From Phycisphaerales bacterium (GTDB lineage: Bacteria > Planctomycetota > Phycisphaerae > Phycisphaerales > UBA1924), in assembly GCA_947459215.1 (NCBI GenBank), contig CANHCQ010000001.1, forward strand, positions 310,001-374,000: DNA of 64,000 nucleotides, given 5' to 3'. The position numbers were made by a program, and so were the translations under genes. Positions 47,843 through 55,364 of the stretch are shown here, one piece after another. Below the pieces are notes generated by a model. That model had not been told where the DNA came from. It saw nothing but the letters and a program-made list of their open reading frames with translations, and did no database searches. Each line of letters starts with the position of its first letter. Within the stretch, counting starts at the first letter, position 1.

Positions 47843-48835
47843 CTACGCCGCCTCGCGCACCACGCTTCGCGTGTTGGTCGACTGCCCCGACACGATCCGG
47901 TCCACCAGCCGCACCATCTCGGCGAGTTCCGGCTTGGGGATCTGCACGTCGGCCCCGACCTGTTCGCCCTTCTTCCGGTTGTCGTCCGACACCAGCGACG
48001 AGAACAGCACCACCGGCACGCCCTTGGTCGTTGCGTTCCCCTTCACGCGGCTGGTGAGGTGCAGACCGTCCATCCGCGGCATCTCGATATCCGAGATCAC
48101 CGCGTCAATCGGAATCGCCTTCTCGCCCGCGTCGATCGTCGCCTTCACCGCGTTCCACGCAGCTTCCCCGTCGGGATAGACCTCCAGCTTCGCGTAGCCC
48201 GAGTTGAGGAACACTTTGGTGATCAGGCCCCGCATGAACGGCGAGTCTTCGGCGAGGATCACCCGCTTGCTCGCACGGTCCACGCCGTATTCGTTGGGCA
48301 CATTGTCCACGTGCAGCCGCTTTTCCACGAGAATCGCATCGGCGACCGACTCAAAGTCAACCATCAGAATCAGCTTCTCGCCCATCTCGATCACGCCGGT
48401 CGTGCTGGCGAGCGTTTCCGCGTTGGCGTCTTTACTGCCGAAGTTCACGCTCGGCGTCGGTCGCACCCGCTGCCACGACATGCGGTGGATCTGATCCACC
48501 GTGTCCACCATGAACCCGCTGCGGATGCCGTTGAACTCCGTGATGATCACGCGACCTTCCGGCGCGTTGTCGCCCGTGCCCCAGCGCTTCTCAACGCCCA
48601 GATGCATGGCGAGATCGACCACCGGGATCACGCTGCCGCGGATGTTGAACATCCCGATCACCGAAGCGTGCTGCCCGGGCGCGTGCACCGTCTTGCTCGG
48701 CCGGATGACCTCGCGCACCTTGGCGACGTTCACGCCAAAGTGCCCCGAGCCGAGCCGGAAGACCAGCACCTCAAGCTCGTTGGTCCCCGCGTCGAGCAGA
48801 ATCTCTCCGGTAACGTTCGGCGTCGTCTGGGCCAT
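47843..48835 (-). CDS. cheV: CheV-type chemotaxis coupling protein
   Basis: A 330-residue fusion of a CheW domain and a response-regulator receiver. The CheW domain (about 20-165) begins ELEVLVFRLGSGHFGVNVAKV and includes IRGSVIPVVDLAMHLG near 67 and GFMVDTVDQIHRMSW near 107, the surface that binds the chemoreceptor and CheA. The receiver (about 192-320) has acidic residues in VILAEDSPFMRGL, the phosphoryl-accepting Asp in DAVISDIEMPRMDGLHL and the conserved Lys near the end (QIPKPEL). CheV tunes chemoreceptor-CheA coupling and adaptation. The start is ATG 48835 (MAQTTPNVTGEIL). No cheA or cheY lies beside it. Its position between export lipoprotein and exosortase may be accidental. With the broken receptor at 17216 it shows that the organism has or had chemotaxis. 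Confidence 0.9.
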   Translation of the reverse strand: MAQTTPNVTGEILLDAGTNELEVLVFRLGSGHFGVNVAKVREVIRPSKTVHAPGQHASVIGMFNIRGSVIPVVDLAMHLGVEKRWGTGDNAPEGRVIITEFNGIRSGFMVDTVDQIHRMSWQRVRPTPSVNFGSKDANAETLASTTGVIEMGEKLILMVDFESVADAILVEKRLHVDNVPNEYGVDRASKRVILAEDSPFMRGLITKVFLNSGYAKLEVYPDGEAAWNAVKATIDAGEKAIPIDAVISDIEMPRMDGLHLTSRVKGNATTKGVPVVLFSSLVSDDNRKKGEQVGADVQIPKPELAEMVRLVDRIVSGQSTNTRSVVREAA

Positions 48836-49015
48836 CGTGGTACCTCGCGTCGCGGACGTCACCCGCTTCCTTCCCGGAAGCGAAGACGCCGCATCGCGAG
48901 CCATCGGCCCGAACGCTCCCCCAGTTCAGCCTGTTTCAAGACCAACGCGCCACCGCCGCGACACCGCAGCGCAGGTCGCGTCTCCACCGGGTCGCAAACC
49001 GCCCAGCTTCGCTCT

Positions 49016-50803
49016 TTAGAAGAAACCGCTGTTCCGCGACTGGGCCTCCGGCGGCACGCCGAAGATGTCCGAGCCGAAGTTGCGATCAACCACCAGGCCA
49101 AAGCCGTAGTTCGCACGGAATCCGCTGCGGATCACCGCCAGCGGCAACGCCCAGAAGTTCGTTCCGACGTTGATCCGGTCGTCCGGCTTCAAATACACGT
49201 CCGGCTGCGTCCCCTCCGTGATCGCTCGGAGATCCAGCCGCACAATCGCCTGCTGCCCGTCGCCGACCACCCGGGTCAGATCGACCCGCTCGGGAATCGC
49301 AAGGTTCGACAATCCGCCCGCCGCCGTGATCACGCGCGTCAGCGTCAGCCGCCCGACCTGCGGAATGTTGTACACACCGGGCCGATTCACCTGGCCGTCC
49401 ACGTAGATCTCGCCCACCGGCGGCGAGGGAACGCGAACCACATCGCCCGGCCGCACCACGATGTTCACACTCGCGTCGCCGTCGAGCAACTGCTTGTACG
49501 GGATGCGGATCACACGCTGCGCGACCACCCGCGGTCGGTTGTCCTCAGGCTTGCTGCCCGATGCCCCCGCCTGCGGCGCCGGACCCGCGAGCTGCACCCA
49601 CTTCCCATCGAGGAACACCCACGAAGTCGCCGGCTCATCCGCCTTGTTCGCGGCCGGCGCGGCACGCCCGCCGTCCGGCAGATCAATCACCGGCGAGCCG
49701 CCACGCGGATCATCCAGCCGCGCCAGCGTCCGACCAGGACGCGACGGCTCAAAGCCGCTCACTATGCCCGGCGAAGGCAAGTCCACCGGCGGCGTTGCCG
49801 GCTTGGGCTCTTCCTTCTTGGGTTCTGGTTTCGGTTCTGGTTTCGGTTCTGGCTTGGGCTCGGCTGGCTTCGGGGCCGGCGCTGCAGGCGCTGGCTGCAC
49901 CGGCGCCGCGCCCGGCGAATCCGGCAACTGCACCGGCGGCTCACCCTGCGGCTTCGGCGCTTCCAATGGCTTCTCGCTCGGCGTCGCCGGCGCGCCCTCG
50001 GGCTTGCTCAACTGATCGATCAGGTCGATCAGCGATTCCCCCGACTTCGGCGGCTCGTTCGGCACCGATGGGTTCGGCGTCGTGCTGCGGACTGGCCCCG
50101 AGCTCGGCAGCGGCGAACGCCGCGTGTCGCGAGGGCTCATCGCCCGCTCATCCAGCGGCACCGAGCGGATCACCAGCAGCTCTTTCGTGGACTCGTCAAT
50201 CCGTCCGCCCGAGGTCGATGCCTCCACCAGCTTGTAATCGATCGACGGAATGAAGTACGGACCCGGCCGCTCAACAGCGCCCACCATCGTGAACGTCTGC
50301 TGCCGCAGCTCGCGGATCACCACGCCCACCAGCGGCTCGGCGACGAACTTCTTCATCGCGTCCGAGATCGTTTCCCGAACCCCCTCGATCGACTGCCCCG
50401 ACACAAACAAACGTCCCAGCTGCGGCAGGTCGATCGTGCCCGTCGGATCCACCGACCGCTCGAACTGCTCGGGCTGGCCCGTGGTCGTGAAGTCGTAAAT
50501 TTCGATCTGAAGCACGTCGCCCGGTCCGACGCGATAGTCACGCGGATCCGAATAAAGGTCCTCGGTCGTCGGGCTGCTGATCTCCACCAGATCGCCCTTC
50601 GCCTCCTCAATGCTCGCGATCCGCTCCAGGATCGGCACCTTCGTCGGCGTGTGCTCCCAGCGACCGACCACCGACGGATCAAAGAACGAGTCGGATTCGC
50701 AGCCCGTCAGCAGGCCCACACTCACCCCCGCCGCGCCAGCGGCAAGCACAAGCCGCAGAGCTCGAGTGACGGACACGTTCTTGGTGCTGCAGGACTGCTT
50801 CAA
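49016..50803 (-). CDS. Wza-like polysaccharide export lipoprotein with Pro-rich insert
   Basis: A 595-residue outer-membrane lipoprotein of the polysaccharide export family. The start is TTG 50803 (codes MKQSCSTKN) with GGAGAG five bases before it. The lipobox is GLLTGC (Cys about 35). The export domain starts [17 protein letters not shown] near residue 86, followed by a first SLBB-like part ([31 protein letters not shown]). Residues about 205-350 are an unusual low-complexity insert rich in Pro, Ala, Lys and Glu, including [19 protein letters not shown]. Then come [19 protein letters not shown] near 450 and a second SLBB part with [20 protein letters not shown]. It would form the outer-membrane exit for the polymer. 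It is separated from the rest of the locus by cheV. Confidence 0.88.
   Translation of the reverse strand: MKQSCSTKNVSVTRALRLVLAAGAAGVSVGLLTGCESDSFFDPSVVGRWEHTPTKVPILERIASIEEAKGDLVEISSPTTEDLYSDPRDYRVGPGDVLQIEIYDFTTTGQPEQFERSVDPTGTIDLPQLGRLFVSGQSIEGVRETISDAMKKFVAEPLVGVVIRELRQQTFTMVGAVERPGPYFIPSIDYKLVEASTSGGRIDESTKELLVIRSVPLDERAMSPRDTRRSPLPSSGPVRSTTPNPSVPNEPPKSGESLIDLIDQLSKPEGAPATPSEKPLEAPKPQGEPPVQLPDSPGAAPVQPAPAAPAPKPAEPKPEPKPEPKPEPKKEEPKPATPPVDLPSPGIVSGFEPSRPGRTLARLDDPRGGSPVIDLPDGGRAAPAANKADEPATSWVFLDGKWVQLAGPAPQAGASGSKPEDNRPRVVAQRVIRIPYKQLLDGDASVNIVVRPGDVVRVPSPPVGEIYVDGQVNRPGVYNIPQVGRLTLTRVITAAGGLSNLAIPERVDLTRVVGDGQQAIVRLDLRAITEGTQPDVYLKPDDRINVGTNFWALPLAVIRSGFRANYGFGLVVDRNFGSDIFGVPPEAQSRNSGFF
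49821..49856. repeat. Three 12-bp repeats coding Lys-Pro-Glu-Pro
   Basis: Three tandem copies of GGTTCTGGTTTC (the last changed) on the plus strand encode the KPEP repeats in the export lipoprotein's insert. Copy-number change would shift the length by four residues without a frameshift. Confidence 0.8.
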
Positions 50804-51022
50804 GCGACTCTCCAGTCGGTCAAGGTTCGGTCAGGGCCTCGTCAAACTCCGCCCCGCCGGCGGCACGCCGACGCGACAGAACCGGACGCTCAGCATACGA
50901 GCCGCCCGTTTGGTCTTTCTCCAACCTACTGCATCGGCCGAATAGGGCCCACGTTTTGATCGGACGTTCGTTTCTGGGGCGTGGTTGGTTCGCGCAGTTG
51001 TTGCCGAGCGATGGAAGCCAAC

Positions 51023-51115
51023 GCTCAAAGCAGCAAAGCTCAAAGCTCAAATCAAGGCCCCCGGCCACACGCAGTCCATGCCTTGATTTGAGCTTTCCCG
51101 CTTTGAGCTTTGAGC
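51023..51115. repeat. AAAGCTC-type inverted repeat upstream of lipA
   Basis: The 341-base gap 50804-51144 holds no gene. Arms 51023-51058 (GCTCAAAG...AAATCAAGGC) and 51080-51115 (GCCTTGATTTGAGC...) are near-perfect inverted copies with an internal 9-base period AAAGCTCAA. The hairpin stands 30 bases before the lipA start. A similar AAAGTT/TTGAACTC-rich stretch precedes the HD-GYP gene near 53740-53895. Confidence 0.6.
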
Positions 51116-51144
51116 TTCTCCCTTCCCCTACCATCCTCTCGGCC

Positions 51145-52260
51145 ATGACGACCCCTCCCCCCTCCCCCCTCCCCCCCGGCATGACCCCCGAGGCGCTGGC
51201 CAAGACCGTGGCCCGCCATCCCCGTCCCGCCGGCGGCGACCCCCTCCGCCGAGTTGACGCCCCGCTCGTCAGCCTCAGCAACCTCATCCTCAACAACAAC
51301 GAGGGCAAGGAACACCTCCTCGTCAAGCGCAAGCCGTCGTGGCTCAAGGCCAAAGTCCCCGGCGGACCCGGTTACAACCGCCTGCGCAACATCATGGACA
51401 GCCACAAGTTGCACACCGTCTGCGAAGAGGCCGGCTGCCCCAACATGGGCGAGTGCTGGGCCCGCGGCGTCGCCACCATCATGATCCTGGGCGACACCTG
51501 CACCCGCGCCTGCGGCTTCTGCAACGTCAAGACCGGCCGCCCCAACACCCTCGACAAAGACGAACCCCGCCGCGTCGCCGAGAGCCTCGACCTCATGGGC
51601 CTCAAGCACGTCGTCATCACCAGCGTCAACCGCGACGAACTCTCCGACGGCGGAGCCGGCATCTGGGCCGAGACCATCATCCGCACCCGCGAAGCCTGCC
51701 CGAACATGTCCGTCGAGGTCCTTATCCCCGACTTCGAGGGCAACTGGCCCGCGCTCCAGATGGTGATCGACGCCAAGCCCCACATCATCAATCACAATCT
51801 CGAAACCGTCCGCCGCATGTACCCGGCCGTGCGTCCGAGCGCGAAGTTCGACCGCTCGCTGGAATTGCTCCGCCGCGTGAAGGAACAGGGCGGCGTCGCC
51901 AAGACCGGCATCATGGTCGGCATCGGCGAACGCGACGAAGAAGTGCTCGAGTTGATGGAAGACGTGATCGCGAAGACCACTGCGGCAGTGGGGCAGGGGA
52001 GCAGTGGGGCAGGTCAGAACAATTCCACGACTGGAGCGCCCGCGGCGACGGACATCTTGACCATCGGCCAATACCTCCAGCCGACTCGCAACCATCTTCC
52101 GATGGACCGCTGGGTCACGCCCGAGACCTTCGCGATGTACAAGGAAGAGGGCCTCAAGCGTGGCTTCAAAGTCGTCGAGAGCGGCCCGCTGGTCCGCAGC
52201 AGCTACCACGCGGATCACCAAGCCGATGTGCTGACGGACATCCTGCACACCCGCGCGTGA
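51145..52260 (+). CDS. lipA: Lipoyl synthase
   Basis: A 371-residue radical-SAM lipoyl synthase, inserting two sulfurs into octanoyl groups on lipoyl domains. The auxiliary cluster ligands are [12 protein letters not shown] near residue 92 and the radical-SAM CxxxCxxC is in [18 protein letters not shown] near 116. [10 protein letters not shown] near 169 and [21 protein letters not shown] near 302 follow the family pattern. The first about 50 residues are a Pro-rich extension ([18 protein letters not shown]). An insert of about 25 residues ([20 protein letters not shown]... near 281-305) is absent from usual LipA and its DNA contains an AGTGGGGCAGG repeat. The start is ATG 51145. lipB is not adjacent. 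The upstream inverted repeat could influence expression. Confidence 0.94.
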   Translation: MTTPPPSPLPPGMTPEALAKTVARHPRPAGGDPLRRVDAPLVSLSNLILNNNEGKEHLLVKRKPSWLKAKVPGGPGYNRLRNIMDSHKLHTVCEEAGCPNMGECWARGVATIMILGDTCTRACGFCNVKTGRPNTLDKDEPRRVAESLDLMGLKHVVITSVNRDELSDGGAGIWAETIIRTREACPNMSVEVLIPDFEGNWPALQMVIDAKPHIINHNLETVRRMYPAVRPSAKFDRSLELLRRVKEQGGVAKTGIMVGIGERDEEVLELMEDVIAKTTAAVGQGSSGAGQNNSTTGAPAATDILTIGQYLQPTRNHLPMDRWVTPETFAMYKEEGLKRGFKVVESGPLVRSSYHADHQADVLTDILHTRA

Positions 52261-52393
52261 CTCGCACCGAACCGCGCCTCCCCGCCCCGCGAAGCGGGGA
52301 GGGGTAAAGGGCGTACGGCATTTCACACACCGAGCTGCCCGCAGTTCCCTCAACAAGCCCCGCGAAACCCGGCAGGCGCACAACGCTTCCAAC

Positions 52394-52431
52394 CAGCGAG
52401 CCTGGGCGTCCTCGCCCCGTGCGCCGTTGCG
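52394..52431 (+). repeat. AGCGAGCC-GGGCGTCCTCGCCCCG repeat, copy 2
   Basis: The bases CAGCGAGCCTGGGCGTCC then TCGCCCCG and GCCGTTGCG match copy 1 at 32270-32307, with about 32 of 36 positions alike by eye. It lies in the 219-base gap between lipA and the SpoIIE-like gene; a CCTCCCCG / CGGGGAGG hairpin (52276-52303) precedes it. Confidence 0.55.
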
Positions 52432-52479
52432 TCAGATCTCGTCGGGTGATCTCAGGTTCGCAGGGCATGCCGCGGGTCG

Positions 52480-53676
52480 ATGCCGAGCCAGCAACCCACG
52501 GCGCCCGACCTGCAGCACTTGGCGCGTCCACGCATCGCGTGGTACGCTCGCCCCGTGCCGCGGCACTCCGCCAACTCTCCTCGCAGCGACGCCCTCATGT
52601 ACGTGGGCGTGTTCTTCATCTTCGGGTCGCTGGCGATCCTCGTCGCGTTCATGCAGCCGCGCCCGATGGCGTGGCTCGGCGGTCTCGCCTTGGTCGCCTT
52701 CGGCGGCACGCTCTCTGTCGGCTGGGCCCACGCATTCGCTGCTCGCCGGTTCTGGATGCTGGTGCCACTCGTCGTACTCCCGTTCTTCGCCGACCTGCTC
52801 TTCTTCGGTCCGCTCGGTCGCCTTGGCTTGTTCAACGTCGGCATGGGCGCATCGGAGCTCGCCCGCAAGATCACGCTCGCCGTGATGATGATGGTGCTGA
52901 CCTCCGTCGGCTTTGTCATCTTCATCCAGTTCGTCCGTGGCAAGGAACGCCGCGCCGAACGAGCCCAGGCCGAACTCGACGTCGCCAAGACCATCCACGA
53001 ATCCATCGTCCCCGCGCTGTCGATCCAAACTCCCTTCGCCCAAGTGCTCGCCCGCTCCGAACCGTCCACCGAGATGGGCGGCGACCTTGTCGACGCCGTG
53101 CAGCGTGACCGCGAGATCGACGTCTTCCTCGCCGATGTCTCCGGCCACGGCGTCGGCGCCGGCATCGTCATGGGCATGCTCAAGGCCGCCATCCGCACCC
53201 GCCTCCTCGCCGCCGGCGACGACCTCGGCTCGGTGCTCCGCGACGTCAACCGCATCGTCGTCGATCTCACCCGCCCGGAGATGTTCGCCACCCTCGCCTG
53301 CGCCCGCGTGCGATCCGATCGCACCGTCACATACGCCCTCGCGGGTCACTTGCCCATTTTCCATTACGTCGCCGCCGAGCGCCGCTGGACGCAGCTCGAA
53401 AACGAACATCTGCCCCTGGGCATCGACGCCGACGTTCCGTTCGCCGCCGCAAGCGTGCAGGCCGCTCCCGGCGACCTCTTCGTCTTCCTGACCGACGGCC
53501 TCGTCGAGGTCATGGACCGCGAACGCCGCCAGTTCGGCCTTCGCGGCGTCGAGCGGGTCCTCGCATCGCTTCCCGTCGCCGACCCCGAGTCGATCGATCG
53601 CGCTCTCATCGCCGCCGCCCGATCCCACGGCACCCAGACCGACGATCAATCCGTCCTCATCGTGCGCGTGGTCTAG
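52480..53676 (+). CDS. SpoIIE-type membrane protein phosphatase
   Basis: A 398-residue protein with a membrane N-terminus and a PP2C-like SpoIIE phosphatase domain. Four to five hydrophobic segments span residues about 37-160 (VGVFFIFGSLAILVAFM, AFGGTLSVGWAHAFAA, FFADLLFFGPLG, LAVMMMVLTSVGFVIFIQF). The catalytic part (about 175-398) has the usual metal-binding Asp residues in STEMGGDLVDAV, VFLADVSGHGVGAGIVMGML, LAGHLPIFH, GDLFVFLTDGLVEVMDRERRQFG and TQTDDQSVLIV. Such phosphatases remove phosphate from anti-sigma antagonists or similar Ser/Thr-phosphoproteins. Predicted start ATG 52480; GTG 52555 is an alternative. The next gene encodes an HD-GYP protein on the same strand, so both could act in second-messenger or stress signalling. 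Confidence 0.87.
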   Translation: MPSQQPTAPDLQHLARPRIAWYARPVPRHSANSPRSDALMYVGVFFIFGSLAILVAFMQPRPMAWLGGLALVAFGGTLSVGWAHAFAARRFWMLVPLVVLPFFADLLFFGPLGRLGLFNVGMGASELARKITLAVMMMVLTSVGFVIFIQFVRGKERRAERAQAELDVAKTIHESIVPALSIQTPFAQVLARSEPSTEMGGDLVDAVQRDREIDVFLADVSGHGVGAGIVMGMLKAAIRTRLLAAGDDLGSVLRDVNRIVVDLTRPEMFATLACARVRSDRTVTYALAGHLPIFHYVAAERRWTQLENEHLPLGIDADVPFAAASVQAAPGDLFVFLTDGLVEVMDRERRQFGLRGVERVLASLPVADPESIDRALIAAARSHGTQTDDQSVLIVRVV

Positions 53677-53679
53677 CTG

Positions 53680-53938
53680 CTTCACGACCGAGGCACAGAC
53701 GCACCGAGAACGCGAAGTCACAAGAGTCCGGGCTTCCAACTCAAAGAACTCCAATCGCTCATAGTGGCGACGGCGCGCGATAACTGACCGCGCGAAAGTT
53801 GGCGCACCTCGATCCCTTTTTTCCTGCCTTGAACTCTTCCCTTCAACTCTTGATTTGAACTCTTCGAGCCCTTGGAGCGCTTTGAGTTGAAGGTCTCTCT
53901 CCGCGTCTTTCTCCGTGTCTCTGTGCCTCTGTGGTGAG
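53680..53938. repeat. CACAGAG-type inverted repeat, locus C
   Basis: Arms 53680-53717 (CTTCACGACCGAGGCACAG...) and 53895-53938 (...CTCCGTGTCTCTGTGCCTCTGTGGTGAG) are inverted copies. They start immediately after the phosphatase stop (53676) and run into the reading frame of the HD-GYP gene. Between them lies a TTGAACTCTT-rich stretch. Confidence 0.7.
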
Positions 53939-54625
53939 ACCGGTTCTACCCTTCCTCGCTTGCTCGCACCCGAAGTGATCGAAGCCCTCGTCGGCCTGCT
54001 CGAGGCCAAGGACACGAGCACCGCCGCCCACACCTGGCGGGTGGTGCTCTACACCCGTGCGCTGGCCGAAAAGGCCGGAGTTTCTCACGACGACCTCGAA
54101 CGTCTCACGGCCGGAGCCGCGCTGCACGACATCGGCAAGATCGAGATCCCCTCGGCCATCCTGCAAAAGCCAGGCAAGCTCACCGACGATGAGTTCGAAG
54201 TGATGAAGTCCCACGCCGCCCTGGGTCACGAGCGGCTGCTTCGCATGGGCGAGGACGACCGCGTCATCCTCGATCTCGTCCGCCATCACCACGAGCGCTT
54301 CGACGGCAAGGGCTATCCCGACGGCCTGTCCGGCGACGAGATCCCCGTCGCCGCTCGCTATTTCGCGGTCATTGATTCCTTCGACGCCATGACCAGCATC
54401 CGTCCCTACCGCCGCGAGACGGGCGTGCACGCCGCGGAAAAGGCGATCGCCGAGCTCGAGTCGGGCATTCGGACGCGGTATTGCCCCGGGACCGTGGAGA
54501 TGTTCGTGTCCATGTATCGCACCGGCGAAATCGCCTGGATTCTCGAGTACTTCAACGACGGAGCGGACGTTCCCAAGTTCACCGGACGGGCGGACACCGG
54601 GGTCCGCAGCAGCGTGCGGTCCTAA
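53915..54625 (+). CDS. HD-GYP domain phosphodiesterase
   Basis: A soluble protein of up to 236 residues that is almost entirely one HD-GYP domain, which hydrolyses cyclic di-GMP. HD motif: ALHDIGKIEIPSAILQKPGKL near residue 69; HD-GYP signature: HHHERFDGKGYPDGLSGDEIP near 127; late DSFDAMTSIRPYR near 156. All expected metal-ligand residues are present. The start is doubtful. GTG 53915 would put a repeat-derived peptide (MSLCLCGETGSTLP) at the N-terminus, since the DNA there is the right arm of a CACAGAG-type repeat. TTG 53960 or GTG 53975 (in LLAPEVIEALVG) start closer to the domain. No N-terminal receiver or sensor is present. It follows the phosphatase by 238 bases. Confidence 0.84.
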   Translation: MSLCLCGETGSTLPRLLAPEVIEALVGLLEAKDTSTAAHTWRVVLYTRALAEKAGVSHDDLERLTAGAALHDIGKIEIPSAILQKPGKLTDDEFEVMKSHAALGHERLLRMGEDDRVILDLVRHHHERFDGKGYPDGLSGDEIPVAARYFAVIDSFDAMTSIRPYRRETGVHAAEKAIAELESGIRTRYCPGTVEMFVSMYRTGEIAWILEYFNDGADVPKFTGRADTGVRSSVRS

Positions 54626-54708
54626 GGCGTCACAACCCGCGGGTGTTTGGCCGTTGGAGGATCCCCGGGGCGCGCCATATACTTCGCCCCGCGGTTTTCC
54701 GCGTGATG

Positions 54709-54782
54709 GTGGCCATAGCTCAGTTGGTTAGAGCACGAGGTTGTGATCCTCGGGGTCGCGGGTTCGAGTCCCGTTGGCCACC
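54709..54782 (+). tRNA. tRNA-His (anticodon GTG)
   Basis: A cloverleaf: acceptor stem GTGGCCA / TGGCCAC, D arm with AGCTCAGTTGGTTAGAGC, anticodon stem CGAGG / CCTCG with loop TTGTGAT (anticodon GTG), and T arm GCGGGTTCGAGTCCCGT. G at 54708 and discriminator C at 54782 fit the extra G-1:C73 pair of tRNA-His. The CCA end is not encoded. A T5 run follows and may terminate transcription. Confidence 0.93.
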
Positions 54783-54823
54783 CTTTTTGGAGCGGGATGG
54801 TTGGAGGGCGGAGGTTGGAGGCA

Positions 54824-54864
54824 AGGGCTGAGGTCTTAGGGCTGAGGTCTTAGGACTGAGGGCT
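54824..54864 (+). repeat. GGGCTGAGGTCTTA tandem repeat
   Basis: Two full copies and a degenerate third of AGGGCTGAGGTCTT lie between the tRNA gene and the EVE gene. Nothing in the stretch looks coding. Confidence 0.6.
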
Positions 54865-54883
54865 GTTGCCCAGTGCCTTCCCG

Positions 54884-55318
54884 TCACACTCCCGCCAGTT
54901 TCCGCAGCACCTTTTCGAGCTCCGGCGGCACGATCATCGCGCTCAGCCGTGATTGCTTCACCAACGCAAACGCGCCGAACCGCTTGTCTGCTTTTATCGC
55001 CTCCAGCGTCACCGGCGTCTGGGCTCGCTTCACAAAAACCAGATCCACCACCGGCGTCTTTGTTTCGCCCGCCGCGGTCACACCCGGGTTCTTCGGATCG
55101 GGGTACGCATCTGCCGTGATCCGCGCCAGGCCCACGATCGCGCGCTGCTCGCCGGTGTGGTAGATGAACGCCTCGTCGCCCGCCTGCGCCTCGCGCAGCG
55201 CCTTGAGGGCCGCGGCATTGGTGATCCCATCCCAGCGCACCGGCTTTTTCTTCGACTCACGCTCGAGGTCTTCGATCGAGAACTCGCCCGGCTCGGTCTT
55301 CAAGAGAAACGTGGCCAT
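54884..55318 (-). CDS. EVE domain protein
   Basis: A 144-residue EVE/PUA-like protein. The N-terminal FLLKTEPGEFSIEDLE (residues 4-19) is the family hallmark (Thyn1-like). It is followed by WDGITNAAALKALREAQ, GDEAFIYHTGEQRAIVGLARI near 48-68 and AYPDP near 73, and a C-terminal SRLSAMIVPPE segment. EVE domains bind modified nucleotides in DNA or RNA, and bacterial family members of this small type are mostly uncharacterised. The start is ATG 55318. It follows the hybrid kinase gene by 46 bases on the same strand and may share its transcript, but a functional tie is not shown. No restriction or toxin partner is adjacent. Confidence 0.87.
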   Translation of the reverse strand: MATFLLKTEPGEFSIEDLERESKKKPVRWDGITNAAALKALREAQAGDEAFIYHTGEQRAIVGLARITADAYPDPKNPGVTAAGETKTPVVDLVFVKRAQTPVTLEAIKADKRFGAFALVKQSRLSAMIVPPELEKVLRKLAGV

Positions 55319-55364
55319 GCCCCAGCGTACGCGGGCGCCGCATGGCACAGGTCCCCGTCGGCGA

